Of a stretch of DNA of 64,000 bases, positions 33,709 to 41,490 are shown one piece after another (position 1 is the stretch's first letter; each line of letters opens with the position of its first letter). Both the position numbers and the translations under genes were made by a program. The stretch is from Actinomycetota bacterium (GTDB lineage: Bacteria > Actinomycetota > Geothermincolia > Geothermincolales > RBG-13-55-18), in NCBI GenBank assembly GCA_030019255.1, contig JASEFK010000006.1, forward strand, positions 88,464 to 152,463, read 5' to 3'. The notes beneath the pieces were generated by a model. That model was not told the origin of the DNA and did not search any database. It saw only the letters and a program-made list of their open reading frames with translations.

Positions 33709-34174
33709 ACCCGTACAAGTCATGCAGTTTACGAGTGCCGCCCGCTCCCGCTCGCCGGATCTTTTACGTCAAGGGGGAAGGACATGTCTCCAAGAGGAAA
33801 CCAGGAGGATGTTCTAACGGCGGGGAGGAAAGTGGGAAATTGGCCCCTGTCGCGTCGGAACTTTTCGGGGATACCAAGAGGATGTTTTAACGGCGGGGAT
33901 GAAAGGGCATGATATCCTCGAAAAGCAAGGTGCCTGTTGGAGGGAGCTCGAGGATAGCAAACACCGGGACTCTTGCCGTCAACCTGAAACTCGGGGATTG
34001 GAACAAGCGAAGGGGAAGGACGGGGAAGGGAAAGCGCGGGAACGACCCGATTCGCTCGTGTTCCCTGAAGGTCGTTCGCGCAGCGGCGCCGTCCCCATAT
34101 AACGGCACGGGAAAGGCGGGAAACAGCCCATGTCCCCGTCCTTTTACCGAGGGGCCGGAACGGAGGTGAAGAGC
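33709..34174. other. Intergenic region with a 29-bp direct repeat pair
   Basis: Nearly 470 bases upstream of the crotonase gene. Apart from the repeat pair described separately, no gene or terminator is seen. Confidence 0.45.
33803..33904 (+). repeat. Two 29-bp direct repeats, 73 bp apart
   Basis: 33803-33831 and 33876-33904 share GATGTTYTAACGGCGGGGA plus flanks, with three or four differences over 29 bases. The 44-base gap shows no similarity. They lie ~270 bases upstream of the crotonase gene and may be regulator sites. Confidence 0.6.
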
Positions 34175-34969
34175 TTGTCGTACCGCAACCTCGTGGTGGA
34201 GCGAAAGGGACACTTGGCCGTGGTTACCCTCAACCGCCCGGAGCGCGGAAACGCCCTCAGCGTGGAGATGATGAGGGAGCTGGAGGACGCCGCCCTCTCC
34301 TTTCGGGAGGACACGGAGACCCGGGTGGTGATCTTCACCGGGGCGGGCAAACACTTCTGCGTGGGCATCGACCTGCGGGACCCGGAACACGTGGAATCCG
34401 TGTCCGCACCCCTTCTCGCCCGCCAGCGCCTCTTCCACCTCGGCCCCCGCATGATACGGGCCCTGCGGGGAATGGACCAGGTGACCATCGCCGCTATAAA
34501 CGGGGCGGCCATGGGCGGCGGGGCCTGCATAGCTTCCGCCCTGGACTTCCGCCTGGGAGCGGCAGACTGCCGGGTGGGTTATCCGGAGAGCAGCCTGGCC
34601 ATTCCCCTGAGCTGGGTGAGCCTGCCCCTCTGCGTGCACCTGGTGGGCCCGGCCCGGGCCAAGCGCTGGCTCATGCTGGGGGAGAAGCTGGGTGCGGAAA
34701 TGCTCCTGCAATGGAGTTTCCTGGACGAGGTGGTACCCACGGACGAGCTCCTGGAGAGGGCGCTGAAAATGGCCGAGTCCTATGCCTCCCGCGCCCCGGT
34801 GGCTGTGCAGATGATCAAGCGCAGCGTGAACGCCGTAGTCGGCGCCCTGGACGAGGCCATCATGCACATGGACAGCGACCAGGTGCTCCTGGCGGAGACC
34901 ACCCGCGACTTCAGGGAAGCGGTGCAGGCCTTCCTGGAGAAAAGGGAGCCGGAATTCCGGGGCGAGTGA
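34175..34969 (+). CDS. Enoyl-CoA hydratase/isomerase (crotonase) family protein
   Basis: 264 residues with TTG start at 34175, chosen because GGAGGTG lies six bases upstream. FCVGIDLRD and NGAAMGGGACIASALDFR give the two oxyanion-hole loops. One catalytic glutamate is kept (E138 in GYPESSLAI), but the other hydratase glutamate (after GGG) is replaced (ACI). The ...GIDLRDPEHV... element resembles dienoyl-CoA isomerases. The reaction is therefore more likely isomerisation or another crotonase chemistry than simple hydration. Single gene with its own upstream repeats; it converges with the thiolase/HMG-CoA-synthase-like operon. Confidence 0.85.
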   Translation: MSYRNLVVERKGHLAVVTLNRPERGNALSVEMMRELEDAALSFREDTETRVVIFTGAGKHFCVGIDLRDPEHVESVSAPLLARQRLFHLGPRMIRALRGMDQVTIAAINGAAMGGGACIASALDFRLGAADCRVGYPESSLAIPLSWVSLPLCVHLVGPARAKRWLMLGEKLGAEMLLQWSFLDEVVPTDELLERALKMAESYASRAPVAVQMIKRSVNAVVGALDEAIMHMDSDQVLLAETTRDFREAVQAFLEKREPEFRGE

Positions 34970-35274
34970 CCGCCAGCACGAGACGACAGCATAGGGAAGC
35001 GACCCGTTTCGCTGTGAAACCAGGGGGGTCACCTGGCTCCCCAGGTGTGCTGGGTAACCATGGAGACCGCGTTCATCATGATAATTATTTCCAGGACGGG
35101 ATCGCCTTCCACCCGGTAAACCCACGCCCGGGAACGAGCGTTCGTCCATGGGTCCCTGATCTGCCAGCGAAAGGATAGAAAAGCCCGGACCAACCCACAG
35201 TCTCGGCCGGTCCGGGCGAAATGTCCCCTCATCCGCCCGGGTCATCCAACCCGGAGGGTATCCGTGGTCCCGGA
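34970..35274. other. Convergent intergenic region
   Basis: About 300 bases. A small hairpin CACCTGG/CCAGGTG lies near 35032-35049 and a strong terminator for the minus-strand operon is at 35177-35217. No gene seen. Confidence 0.5.
35177..35217 (-). terminator. Rho-independent terminator of the thiolase / HMGS-like operon
   Basis: On the minus strand GCCCGGACC (35217-35209) pairs perfectly with GGTCCGGGC (35191-35183) across a 17-base loop and is followed by TTTTCT. It lies ~60 bases after the stop codon of the thiolase gene. Confidence 0.75.
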
Positions 35275-36480
35275 TCAGTCAACCCCGAAGATGGCTACCG
35301 AGCAGACGTTCTGGGTGGGCACGCCGCCCAGATTGTGGGTGAGACCGAACTTGGGGTTCTTCACCGCGCGGTCCTCCGGCCAGCGGCCCAGGAGCTGGTT
35401 GTAAATCTCGTAGATCATGCGGATCCCCGAGGCCCCGATGGGATGCCCGAAGCACTTCAGGCCCCCGTCCGGCTGGCAGGGTATCTGCCCGTCCAGGTCG
35501 AAGAAGCCGTTGAGGATGTCCTCCGGAGCTCCTCCAGGCGGGGAGATGCCAAGATCTTCCATGGTCACCAGCTCGGTGATGGAGAAGCAGTCGTGCACTT
35601 CCATCATGGAAATCTCCTTGCGCGGGTCCTTTATCCCCGCTTCCTCGTAGGCCTTCCGGGAGGCCGTCTGGGTGGTGATGATCCCCGCTCCGTCCCAGCG
35701 GGTGAACATGGCTTCCTCGCCGGAACTCACCGAAATCTGCAGGGCCTTGACCTTGACCATGGGCTCGTTGGGCTTGAGCTTCTTGAAGACCTCCGGGGTG
35801 CACACGATGGCCGCCGCCGACCCGTCGCTCACCCCGCAGCAATCGAAGAGGCCCAGCGGATAGGCCACCATGGGGGCCCCCATGATCTGCTCCTTGGTCA
35901 CCGCCCTCCTCAAATGGGCGCGGGGGTTCTTGGCCCCGTTCTGGTGGCTCTTCCAGGAGACGTGGGTGATGGCCTCCTTGAGCTTGTCCATGGGGATCTT
36001 GTACTTGGCGGCGTAGGCCGTGGCCAGCTGGGCGAACATCCCGGGAGCGGTGGCGTTGGGCCCGATCATTACCGCCTCCTGCCCGAAGGCCGGACTATCG
36101 GGAAGTCCTCCGTACCCGGTGTCCTTGAGCTTCTCCACCCCGATGGCCAGGGCGATCTCGCAGGCCCCCGAGGCCACGGCGTAGGTGGCGCCGCGGAAGG
36201 CCTCCGTCCCCGAGGCGCAGAAGTTGTCCACGCGGGTGAAGGGGATGAAGGGGGTGTGCAGGGCCCCGCTGGCATAAGTGGCGCCCTTGCCGATGTTTAT
36301 CTCGTCGATGTGGATGCCCAGCCAGGCGGCCTGGATGTCCTTCTTCTCTATCCCTGCGTCCTGCAGGGCCTCGGTGAGCGCCTCTATGAGGAGGTCGTCG
36401 GAACCGGCGTCCCAGCGCTCCCCGAACCTGGTGCATCCCATGCCCAGGATGACCACCTTGTCCCGGATTCCCTCGGCCAT
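35275..36480 (-). CDS. Acetyl-CoA acetyltransferase (thiolase), catalytically complete
   Basis: 401 residues. Unlike the two thiolase-fold proteins at 27-29 kb it keeps all catalytic elements: nucleophile Cys in VDNFCASGTEAF, EVHDCFSITEL, and the KCFGHPIGASGIRM motif with its His, plus the LTHNLGG end. It resembles archaeal-type acetoacetyl-CoA thiolases that work with HMG-CoA synthase and DUF35. The gene starts one base after the stop of the HMGS-like/DUF35 fusion (ATG 36480, GAGGTGA upstream), so the two are tightly co-expressed and probably form a complex. Confidence 0.9.
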   Translation of the reverse strand: MAEGIRDKVVILGMGCTRFGERWDAGSDDLLIEALTEALQDAGIEKKDIQAAWLGIHIDEINIGKGATYASGALHTPFIPFTRVDNFCASGTEAFRGATYAVASGACEIALAIGVEKLKDTGYGGLPDSPAFGQEAVMIGPNATAPGMFAQLATAYAAKYKIPMDKLKEAITHVSWKSHQNGAKNPRAHLRRAVTKEQIMGAPMVAYPLGLFDCCGVSDGSAAAIVCTPEVFKKLKPNEPMVKVKALQISVSSGEEAMFTRWDGAGIITTQTASRKAYEEAGIKDPRKEISMMEVHDCFSITELVTMEDLGISPPGGAPEDILNGFFDLDGQIPCQPDGGLKCFGHPIGASGIRMIYEIYNQLLGRWPEDRAVKNPKFGLTHNLGGVPTQNVCSVAIFGVD

Positions 36481-36481
36481 C

Positions 36482-37939
36482 TCACTTCACCTCCCCCACC
36501 GCCGGTATGGCTTTCCAGAAGTAATTGGTGATGTCGCGCTTGGGATCGTAGAACTTGATGCGGAAGCTGAAGTCCACCGGCATGCCCACGGAAAGGTCTT
36601 CCACCGTGCAGTCGGTGAAGTCCATGAGGGTGCGTCCGCCGCCGTTGAAGTTCACGTTCCCGTAGATGGCAGGCGGATTCACCGAGGCGGCCAGCATGTC
36701 CCCGGTGTAGGTGAACACCGTCCCGCCCTTGTCCGCCAGGTAGACGGGGTCCATCTCGTCCAGGGCCTGGCAGTCGGGGTTAATGCAGATGCGCTGCGGC
36801 GGGTACTGCTGGGTCCCGCACTTGCGGCACTTGCTGCCCCAGAGCCCCAGGATAGCCTTGTGCTCCCGCCACACCAGTGACCAGCGGGTCTCCTTGTCCG
36901 TCTCCCCGCGGATGCCCGTCTCCGCCGGCGCCATCCCCCTCCATACCAGGTACTTCTGGTAGTTGTCCAGGTCGGCGCGGCGGGCCAGCCAGCGGGAGAC
37001 GCCCCGCCCGTCCTGCATCTTGGTTATGTTGTCCGTGACCTCGAACCACAGGGCGTCGCACCCGCTTCCATAACTTACCAGGAGGATCTTCTCCCCTGGC
37101 TTCGCATTCTCCAGGGCGGCGGCCAGCATGAGCAGAGGATGGGCGCTTCCGGAATCGCCCACCGTGGTCAGCATGTCGTCCTGCACTTTCTCCTGCTCCA
37201 CCTGGAGTACCTTGTTGATGTTTTTACGGGCCCCGCCGTAGTAGCAAGGGTAAATGATGCGGTCGAAGTCGGAGGGGTTAAGCCCGTACTTGGCGCACAG
37301 CCCCTGCACCGCCTGGGGGATGAACTGCTGGTAGCCGACGTCCCGTATCCAGCGTTCCTCCCACATGCGGTCGTACCTGGTGTTGGCGCCCCGCAGGTGA
37401 TCCACGAAATCGTGGGACACGGAGAAGGAACCCTTGTACTCCGCGATGACGTCCTGGTCGGAGACCATGATCGCCGCCCCCGCGTCACCGAAGACCATCT
37501 CCTGGGTGGAGGCCATCTTGCCCAGCCGGCAGTCGGCGGCGCAGACCACCGCCTTTCCGCCGTTATAGGCCACGAACTCCAGGGCCGAGAGCAGGGCGCT
37601 GGTTCCGGACTTCAGGGACCCGGTGAAGTCCGCGGACCGTATCTCGTCCCTAGCCCCCAGGGCCCCGGCCACGATGTTGGCGTTCTGCCTCTCCTTGTAG
37701 GGGGCGGTGGTGGTGGCGAAATACACCGCGTCGATGCTCTGGCGCTCCACCCCCCGCAGGCAGTCCATGCCCGCGGCCACGGCCATGGTGATGGAATCCT
37801 CGTCGAAGTTGGCGACGGCCTTCTCCCCGCGGGCGTTGGTGATGATCACCGGGTTCAGCCAGCCCATGCTGCCGAAGATGATCATGCGGTTCAGCCGGTA
37901 GCGGGGCACGTAGCCGCCGAAGGAGCCGATCCCAACCAT
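36482..37939 (-). CDS. HMG-CoA synthase-like enzyme fused to DUF35, nucleophilic Cys replaced
   Basis: 485 residues. Residues 1-~345 have the HMG-CoA synthase/KAS-III fold (IGSFGGYVPRYRL, MVFGDAGAAIMVSD, VGDSGSAHPLLMLAAALE, VSYGSGCDALWFEV). Residues ~355-485 are a DUF35 module with Zn ribbon (CRKCGTQQYPPQRICINPDC) and OB-fold. In archaeal HMG-CoA synthases the nucleophile lies in a motif like ACKAGT; here it reads SLKSGT, so the position is Leu109 and acyl-enzyme chemistry through Cys seems impossible. Fusion of the DUF35 partner, separate in archaea, is notable. Start ATG 37939 follows GGGAGGAAGAG. Confidence 0.85.
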   Translation of the reverse strand: MVGIGSFGGYVPRYRLNRMIIFGSMGWLNPVIITNARGEKAVANFDEDSITMAVAAGMDCLRGVERQSIDAVYFATTTAPYKERQNANIVAGALGARDEIRSADFTGSLKSGTSALLSALEFVAYNGGKAVVCAADCRLGKMASTQEMVFGDAGAAIMVSDQDVIAEYKGSFSVSHDFVDHLRGANTRYDRMWEERWIRDVGYQQFIPQAVQGLCAKYGLNPSDFDRIIYPCYYGGARKNINKVLQVEQEKVQDDMLTTVGDSGSAHPLLMLAAALENAKPGEKILLVSYGSGCDALWFEVTDNITKMQDGRGVSRWLARRADLDNYQKYLVWRGMAPAETGIRGETDKETRWSLVWREHKAILGLWGSKCRKCGTQQYPPQRICINPDCQALDEMDPVYLADKGGTVFTYTGDMLAASVNPPAIYGNVNFNGGGRTLMDFTDCTVEDLSVGMPVDFSFRIKFYDPKRDITNYFWKAIPAVGEVK

Positions 37940-38009
37940 CTCTTCCTCCCTTCCCTCTTGTCTTTCTGCCGATGAAGGTCGAGCCCTGCCTCGTCGCGAC
38001 CTCTCTTAC

Positions 38010-38384
38010 TCAGGCGAAGATTATCTGATGAAAACCGGGGTGCCTGGCCTTCAGCTCCCTGGTTATTTCCCTTCGCTCCCCCTCGTCCTCCACGCGGTCG
38101 ACCTCCGAGACCCAGAGGCCGTCCTCGTTCTTCCGCCCCCGCAGCTCCCTTATGTACCCGGGAACCATGATGAATCCCATGCCCGCTCCCCCGCAGCAGG
38201 AGGTGTCCGCCGCGGCGGCCTCCAGGAGGTACAGGACTTCGCGGTCCCTATATTTTAACATGCCCTCTTCCAGGACCATGTAGTATCCAGCGATACTTCT
38301 TATTTCCTCGCCGATGGGCTGGTGCACGTGCTGCGCCATCGCCTTGCGCACCTCCCTCCCAAGTCCGACCGGTGTCCCTTCCAT
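38010..38384 (-). CDS. Conserved hypothetical protein with TSCCGGAGMGF motif
   Basis: About 124 residues from ATG 38384; an inner ATG at 38339 with GGAGG 11 bases upstream is an alternative (109 residues). The core reads IAGYYMVLEEGMLKY, VLYLLEAAAADTSCCGGAGM, GFIMVPGYIRELRG, and the end HPGFHQIIFA. The vicinal cysteines in a glycine-rich turn suggest a metal or cofactor contact. I do not recognise a named family. No membrane segment. It follows the radical SAM gene and precedes the HMGS-like operon on the same strand; 70 bases separate it from the latter. Confidence 0.65.
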   Translation of the reverse strand: MEGTPVGLGREVRKAMAQHVHQPIGEEIRSIAGYYMVLEEGMLKYRDREVLYLLEAAAADTSCCGGAGMGFIMVPGYIRELRGRKNEDGLWVSEVDRVEDEGERREITRELKARHPGFHQIIFA

Positions 38385-38471
38385 GCAAAGCTCGCCCTCG
38401 CGAGCCCCACGGCACTTTTTCTTCACGCGGCCCGGTGCGTGATGCGTCTCTTCCTGCGCGCCTCCCTCCGA

Positions 38472-40019
38472 CTAACCGATATTAAACCCCCCGGCCTCAT
38501 CGGGCATTGACTCCCGGTAACCGGAAGCGGCTTCCATTCCCGGTTCCGCCAGTCCAGGATGGAACTTCACCTCCGGGGAGCCGCGGTGCCACTTCGCCCG
38601 CTTACGCAATCCCCCGTTGGCGATGGCCCGATGGAGGCGGATGAGGGGACGGTGGGAATATATCTCCGCCATGGCCACCAGCCAGAGGCATTCCGAGAGG
38701 GGCCGGTGACCGCGGTAGACCATGAAGGGGAACCAGGTCCTGCGCCATCCCACCTGCCACCTGGAAAATCCCGGAAGATCCAGGGCCGGCTTCCTTCTCT
38801 CCAGGGTGGGGTCGGGATCGCGCTCCAGGAGGCCCTGCTCCCGGCACCTCTCGTAGAGCTCCGTTCCCGGGTAGGGGAAGAACACGGAGAGCAGGAACCA
38901 GTCCGGCTGGCATACGCGGTTTACCCGCACCGTCTCCCGGAATTCCCGGGGAGTCTCCCCCGGGAGCCCGATGAGGTTGTATATCCCCACCTGCAGGCCG
39001 TACTTGCGCGCGGTCTCCACGGCGCGGATGATGTCCTGGTTGGAATACATGCGCTTGAGCACCTGGCGGCGTATTTTCTCGCTCCCCGATTCCAGCCCGA
39101 TATTCACGAAGCGGAAGTTGCTCTCCGCGAAGGCCGCGAAAAGCTCCTCGTAATCGGCGTTGGGGGTTACCCGGAGGTTGGCCCCGAAGGCGATGGGGAC
39201 CTCCAGGCGGGCGTTGAGCTTCCGCAGCTCCGCGCAAAGCTCCAGGGCCCACTCCCGCTTCGCCCCCAGGGTTTCCACCTCCAGGTAGACCTCGGCGAAG
39301 GAGGGGTCCTTCTGTTTCATGCTCTCCAGCTCCTGAACGATGTTCCCCGGGCTGCGGACGCGAACGTACCGGCCCGGCGCCGCCTTCCGCAGGGCGTGAT
39401 TACAGCAGTAGGTGCAGCTGAAAGGGCATCCCCTTCCCACCAGCACCGAGGGGCGGGAGGAAGGGTTGGCCACCCAGGGCGTCCACATCTCCCGGTCCGG
39501 GAAGGGGAGGGAATCCAGGTCCTCGAGGAAGGGACGAGGGGCGTTCCGCTCTATGGAACCATCGGGCCTCCTGATGTAGAGGTTGGGGATCCCCGAGGGG
39601 AAACGCCCTTTCTCCAGCTGCTCCACGAGCTCCAGGGTGGGGAACTCCCCCTCCCCCACGCACACGGCGTCGAAGGAAGCCTCTTCCAGGCAGCGGTCGG
39701 GATTGAGGGAGGCGTGAGGCCCTCCCAGGAGGAGGAAGACATCCGGGTACTTTCTCTTTATACGCGCCGCCACCCGGGATAGAAAAAGGTACTCGGTGTA
39801 CACGGCGGTAAAGCAGGCCAGGTCGGGGTGGAAGGATTGGATGTATTCCTCGAGGAGATGAGGGGTCTCGCGGCAGAGTACCACCAGAGAGGTCCGATGC
39901 CCGTGCGCCCGGAGGAAGGAGGAGATGTAGGAGATGCCGAATTGCACGCGTTCCTGTATCTCCAGGGGTTTTTCCGGCGAGTAGGCATCCTCCTCGGAGT
40001 GCACAAAAAGTACATTCAT
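38472..40019 (-). CDS. B12-binding radical SAM protein
   Basis: 515 residues. N-terminal cobalamin-binding-like domain (residues ~1-150, with LLLGGPHASLNPD and VCVGEGEFPTLELV), then a radical SAM core whose cluster cysteines are C198, C202 and C205 (GRGCPFSCTYC), NIGLESGSEKIRRQVLKR and LIGLPGETPREF. The C-terminal ~110 residues are basic. This class does methylations, ring changes or other radical steps on lipids, tetrapyrroles or antibiotics; substrate unknown. The B12-domain lacks a clear DxHxxG motif, so cobalamin may bind base-off without His or not at all. Start ATG 40019 follows ACGAGGCGAAT. Confidence 0.87.
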   Translation of the reverse strand: MNVLFVHSEEDAYSPEKPLEIQERVQFGISYISSFLRAHGHRTSLVVLCRETPHLLEEYIQSFHPDLACFTAVYTEYLFLSRVAARIKRKYPDVFLLLGGPHASLNPDRCLEEASFDAVCVGEGEFPTLELVEQLEKGRFPSGIPNLYIRRPDGSIERNAPRPFLEDLDSLPFPDREMWTPWVANPSSRPSVLVGRGCPFSCTYCCNHALRKAAPGRYVRVRSPGNIVQELESMKQKDPSFAEVYLEVETLGAKREWALELCAELRKLNARLEVPIAFGANLRVTPNADYEELFAAFAESNFRFVNIGLESGSEKIRRQVLKRMYSNQDIIRAVETARKYGLQVGIYNLIGLPGETPREFRETVRVNRVCQPDWFLLSVFFPYPGTELYERCREQGLLERDPDPTLERRKPALDLPGFSRWQVGWRRTWFPFMVYRGHRPLSECLWLVAMAEIYSHRPLIRLHRAIANGGLRKRAKWHRGSPEVKFHPGLAEPGMEAASGYRESMPDEAGGFNIG

Positions 40020-40370
40020 ATTCGCCTCGTATGCTGGCTCTTCGCGGCGGAGGATCCGCCGGTCGCGAAAGGATTATATATTCTCCGCCGGTAAAAGGGA
40101 AAGGGGTGTGCTGGTCCACTGCATGGTGAACATTCCATCCCTATCCTTGCACTCCTCCATCCAGGACTTCAAGAACTTGTTCTGGTCCACCCGACCCCAG
40201 GCGGGTAGCCGCTCACCGTCGAGAACTCCCAGGGGCGGCCTCGTCAATTTTCAAACCGTGGCCTATAAAGGGCTACCATGGCCTTAACGGAAAACCCATG
40301 GGCCCCGGGCTCCCATCGGTGCCTGGAGGTCAACCGGGGCGAAACCCTTTCATGTCTCTTCTCGGTCCGT
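40020..40370. other. Intergenic region with IS remnant
   Basis: Upstream of the radical SAM gene and downstream of ferritin. Apart from the IS481-like scrap at 40115-40180 no gene is seen. Confidence 0.5.
40115..40180 (-). mobile_element. Remnant of IS481-like element (3' end)
   Basis: The minus strand encodes KFLKSWMEECKDRDGMFTM, nearly the same as the last residues of the transposase pseudogene at 15592 (SQWMEECKDRDGVFTM). Nucleotide identity is high across TGGTGAACA, CCATCCCTATCC and TTGCACTCCTCC, then it decays. A relic of a second insertion. Confidence 0.8.
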
Positions 40371-40886
40371 TTATTCCGCTGCCGTGGCAGGTGGGGTGAA
40401 GACCCTCTGGGCCAGCTCGCGGTCCAGCATCATGAGGGCGTGCCCGTCCTCCTTGACCAGCTCCAACTGGTCCAGGATTTTCTGCGGCGAGGCCACCTCC
40501 TCCACCTGTTCCTTCACGAACCAGTCCAGGAAATTGGCCGTGGCGTGGTCTTTCTCCTCCAGGGCCAGAGTCATGAGGTCGTTGATACGACGGGTGACCA
40601 GCTTCTCGTGCTCCACCGTTTTCCGGAACACCTCGGTCACCGAGGGGTACTCGTTCTCCACCTGGTCGAAGGCCCTGATCTCGGGGCGTCCACCGGCCTC
40701 GGCTATGTAGTTGAAGAACATGAGGGCGTGGGTACGTTCCTCCTCCGCCTGCACCAGCATCCAGTTGGCGAACCCATCCAGGCTCCGGGACTTGAAATAC
40801 CCGGCCATGGCCAGGTAGAGGAACTCGGAGTAGAACTCCCACTTCATCTGGTCGTTGAGCGCTTCCTGCATCCTCTCTGAAAGCAT
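40371..40886 (-). CDS. ftnA: Bacterial ferritin (FtnA type)
   Basis: 171 residues. The ferroxidase ligands align with E. coli FtnA at the same numbers: E17, E50, H53, E94, Q127 and E130. Four-helix bundle with short C-terminal helix; no haem-binding Met52-type bacterioferritin motif. It stores iron as ferric mineral and, in anaerobes, protects from oxidative stress. Start ATG 40886 behind AAAGGAGTGGTGG. Upstream on the same strand TATAGG/TATAAA boxes near 40940 may be its promoter, but no matching -35 is convincing. Confidence 0.93.
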   Translation of the reverse strand: MLSERMQEALNDQMKWEFYSEFLYLAMAGYFKSRSLDGFANWMLVQAEEERTHALMFFNYIAEAGGRPEIRAFDQVENEYPSVTEVFRKTVEHEKLVTRRINDLMTLALEEKDHATANFLDWFVKEQVEEVASPQKILDQLELVKEDGHALMMLDRELAQRVFTPPATAAE

Positions 40887-41233
40887 CGTCCACCACTCCT
40901 TTCCTGGATGAACATCCTTCTCAATACACCAACCTCATTATTTATACCTATACCGCTTGCTCTGCGTCCCCAAACAGGATACAGGTCATGGACACGGCAC
41001 TCCGCATCCCCGGAGGAGAAGCAGGCCCCGGGCGAAGGAGGAGATGGGTGGTCCGTCATCTCTTTCACCTTTGCGTTCGGGCCAGGCCTGAATGCCGCTT
41101 GCTCCGGGTTCCCGAATCGGACCCAAGTCCTGGACGAGGGAGGACGAGAGTATTTACCGGACTCGTTACCGGACGGTGAGCAAGCCGTCTCCCATCCCCT
41201 CTCCTCGATTCCATACAAATTTAAAAATTTTGA

Positions 41234-41262
41234 TTGACTTTGCGCATAAGTGGTGATATAAA
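41234..41262 (+). promoter_or_regulatory. Near-consensus sigma70 promoter of the ETF cluster
   Basis: TTGACT (41234-41239), exactly 17 bases, TATAAA (41257-41262). Transcription would start near 41269 and run through the leader hairpin into etfA. Confidence 0.75.
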
Positions 41263-41280
41263 ATGACTACCAGTCACATT

Positions 41281-41336
41281 TGAGAAGCGGCTTTCGTCGC
41301 AGCACACACGCAGCCGGGACGAAAGCCGCCTTCTCA
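41281..41336 (+). other. Long leader hairpin upstream of etfA
   Basis: 41281-41298 (TGAGAAGCGGCTTTCGTC) pairs with 41318-41336 along 18 bp with a single bulged base and a ~19-base loop. No U-run follows, so it is not a terminator as it stands. It begins about a dozen bases after the predicted transcription start and could control mRNA stability or bind a ligand or protein. Confidence 0.7.
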
Positions 41337-41490
41337 TTGGGGAGGGAAAACGGGATGCCGCGGGGGATGAGGATTCACATCCAGCACAAGCGGAGGGCAG
41401 GTTTTTCCATCTTTTACCACCTCCATCCGACATCCTGCATCCCATACACATGATCCTTATGGCGTGTATGACGGCGCAACGGAGGCACAA

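Larger units (their letters stand above)
40887..41490. other. Divergent regulatory region of ferritin and the ETF cluster
   Basis: About 600 bases. It contains the ETF promoter (41234-41262), a long leader hairpin (41281-41336) and a 32-codon mini-ORF at 41355-41453 before etfA. The ferritin-proximal half shows no further gene. Confidence 0.5.

Noticed and set aside
33803-33904. Two 29-bp repeats with a 44-base gap looked like a minimal CRISPR array
   Set aside because: Only two copies, which differ at three or four positions, no further spacers, and no cas gene anywhere in the window.
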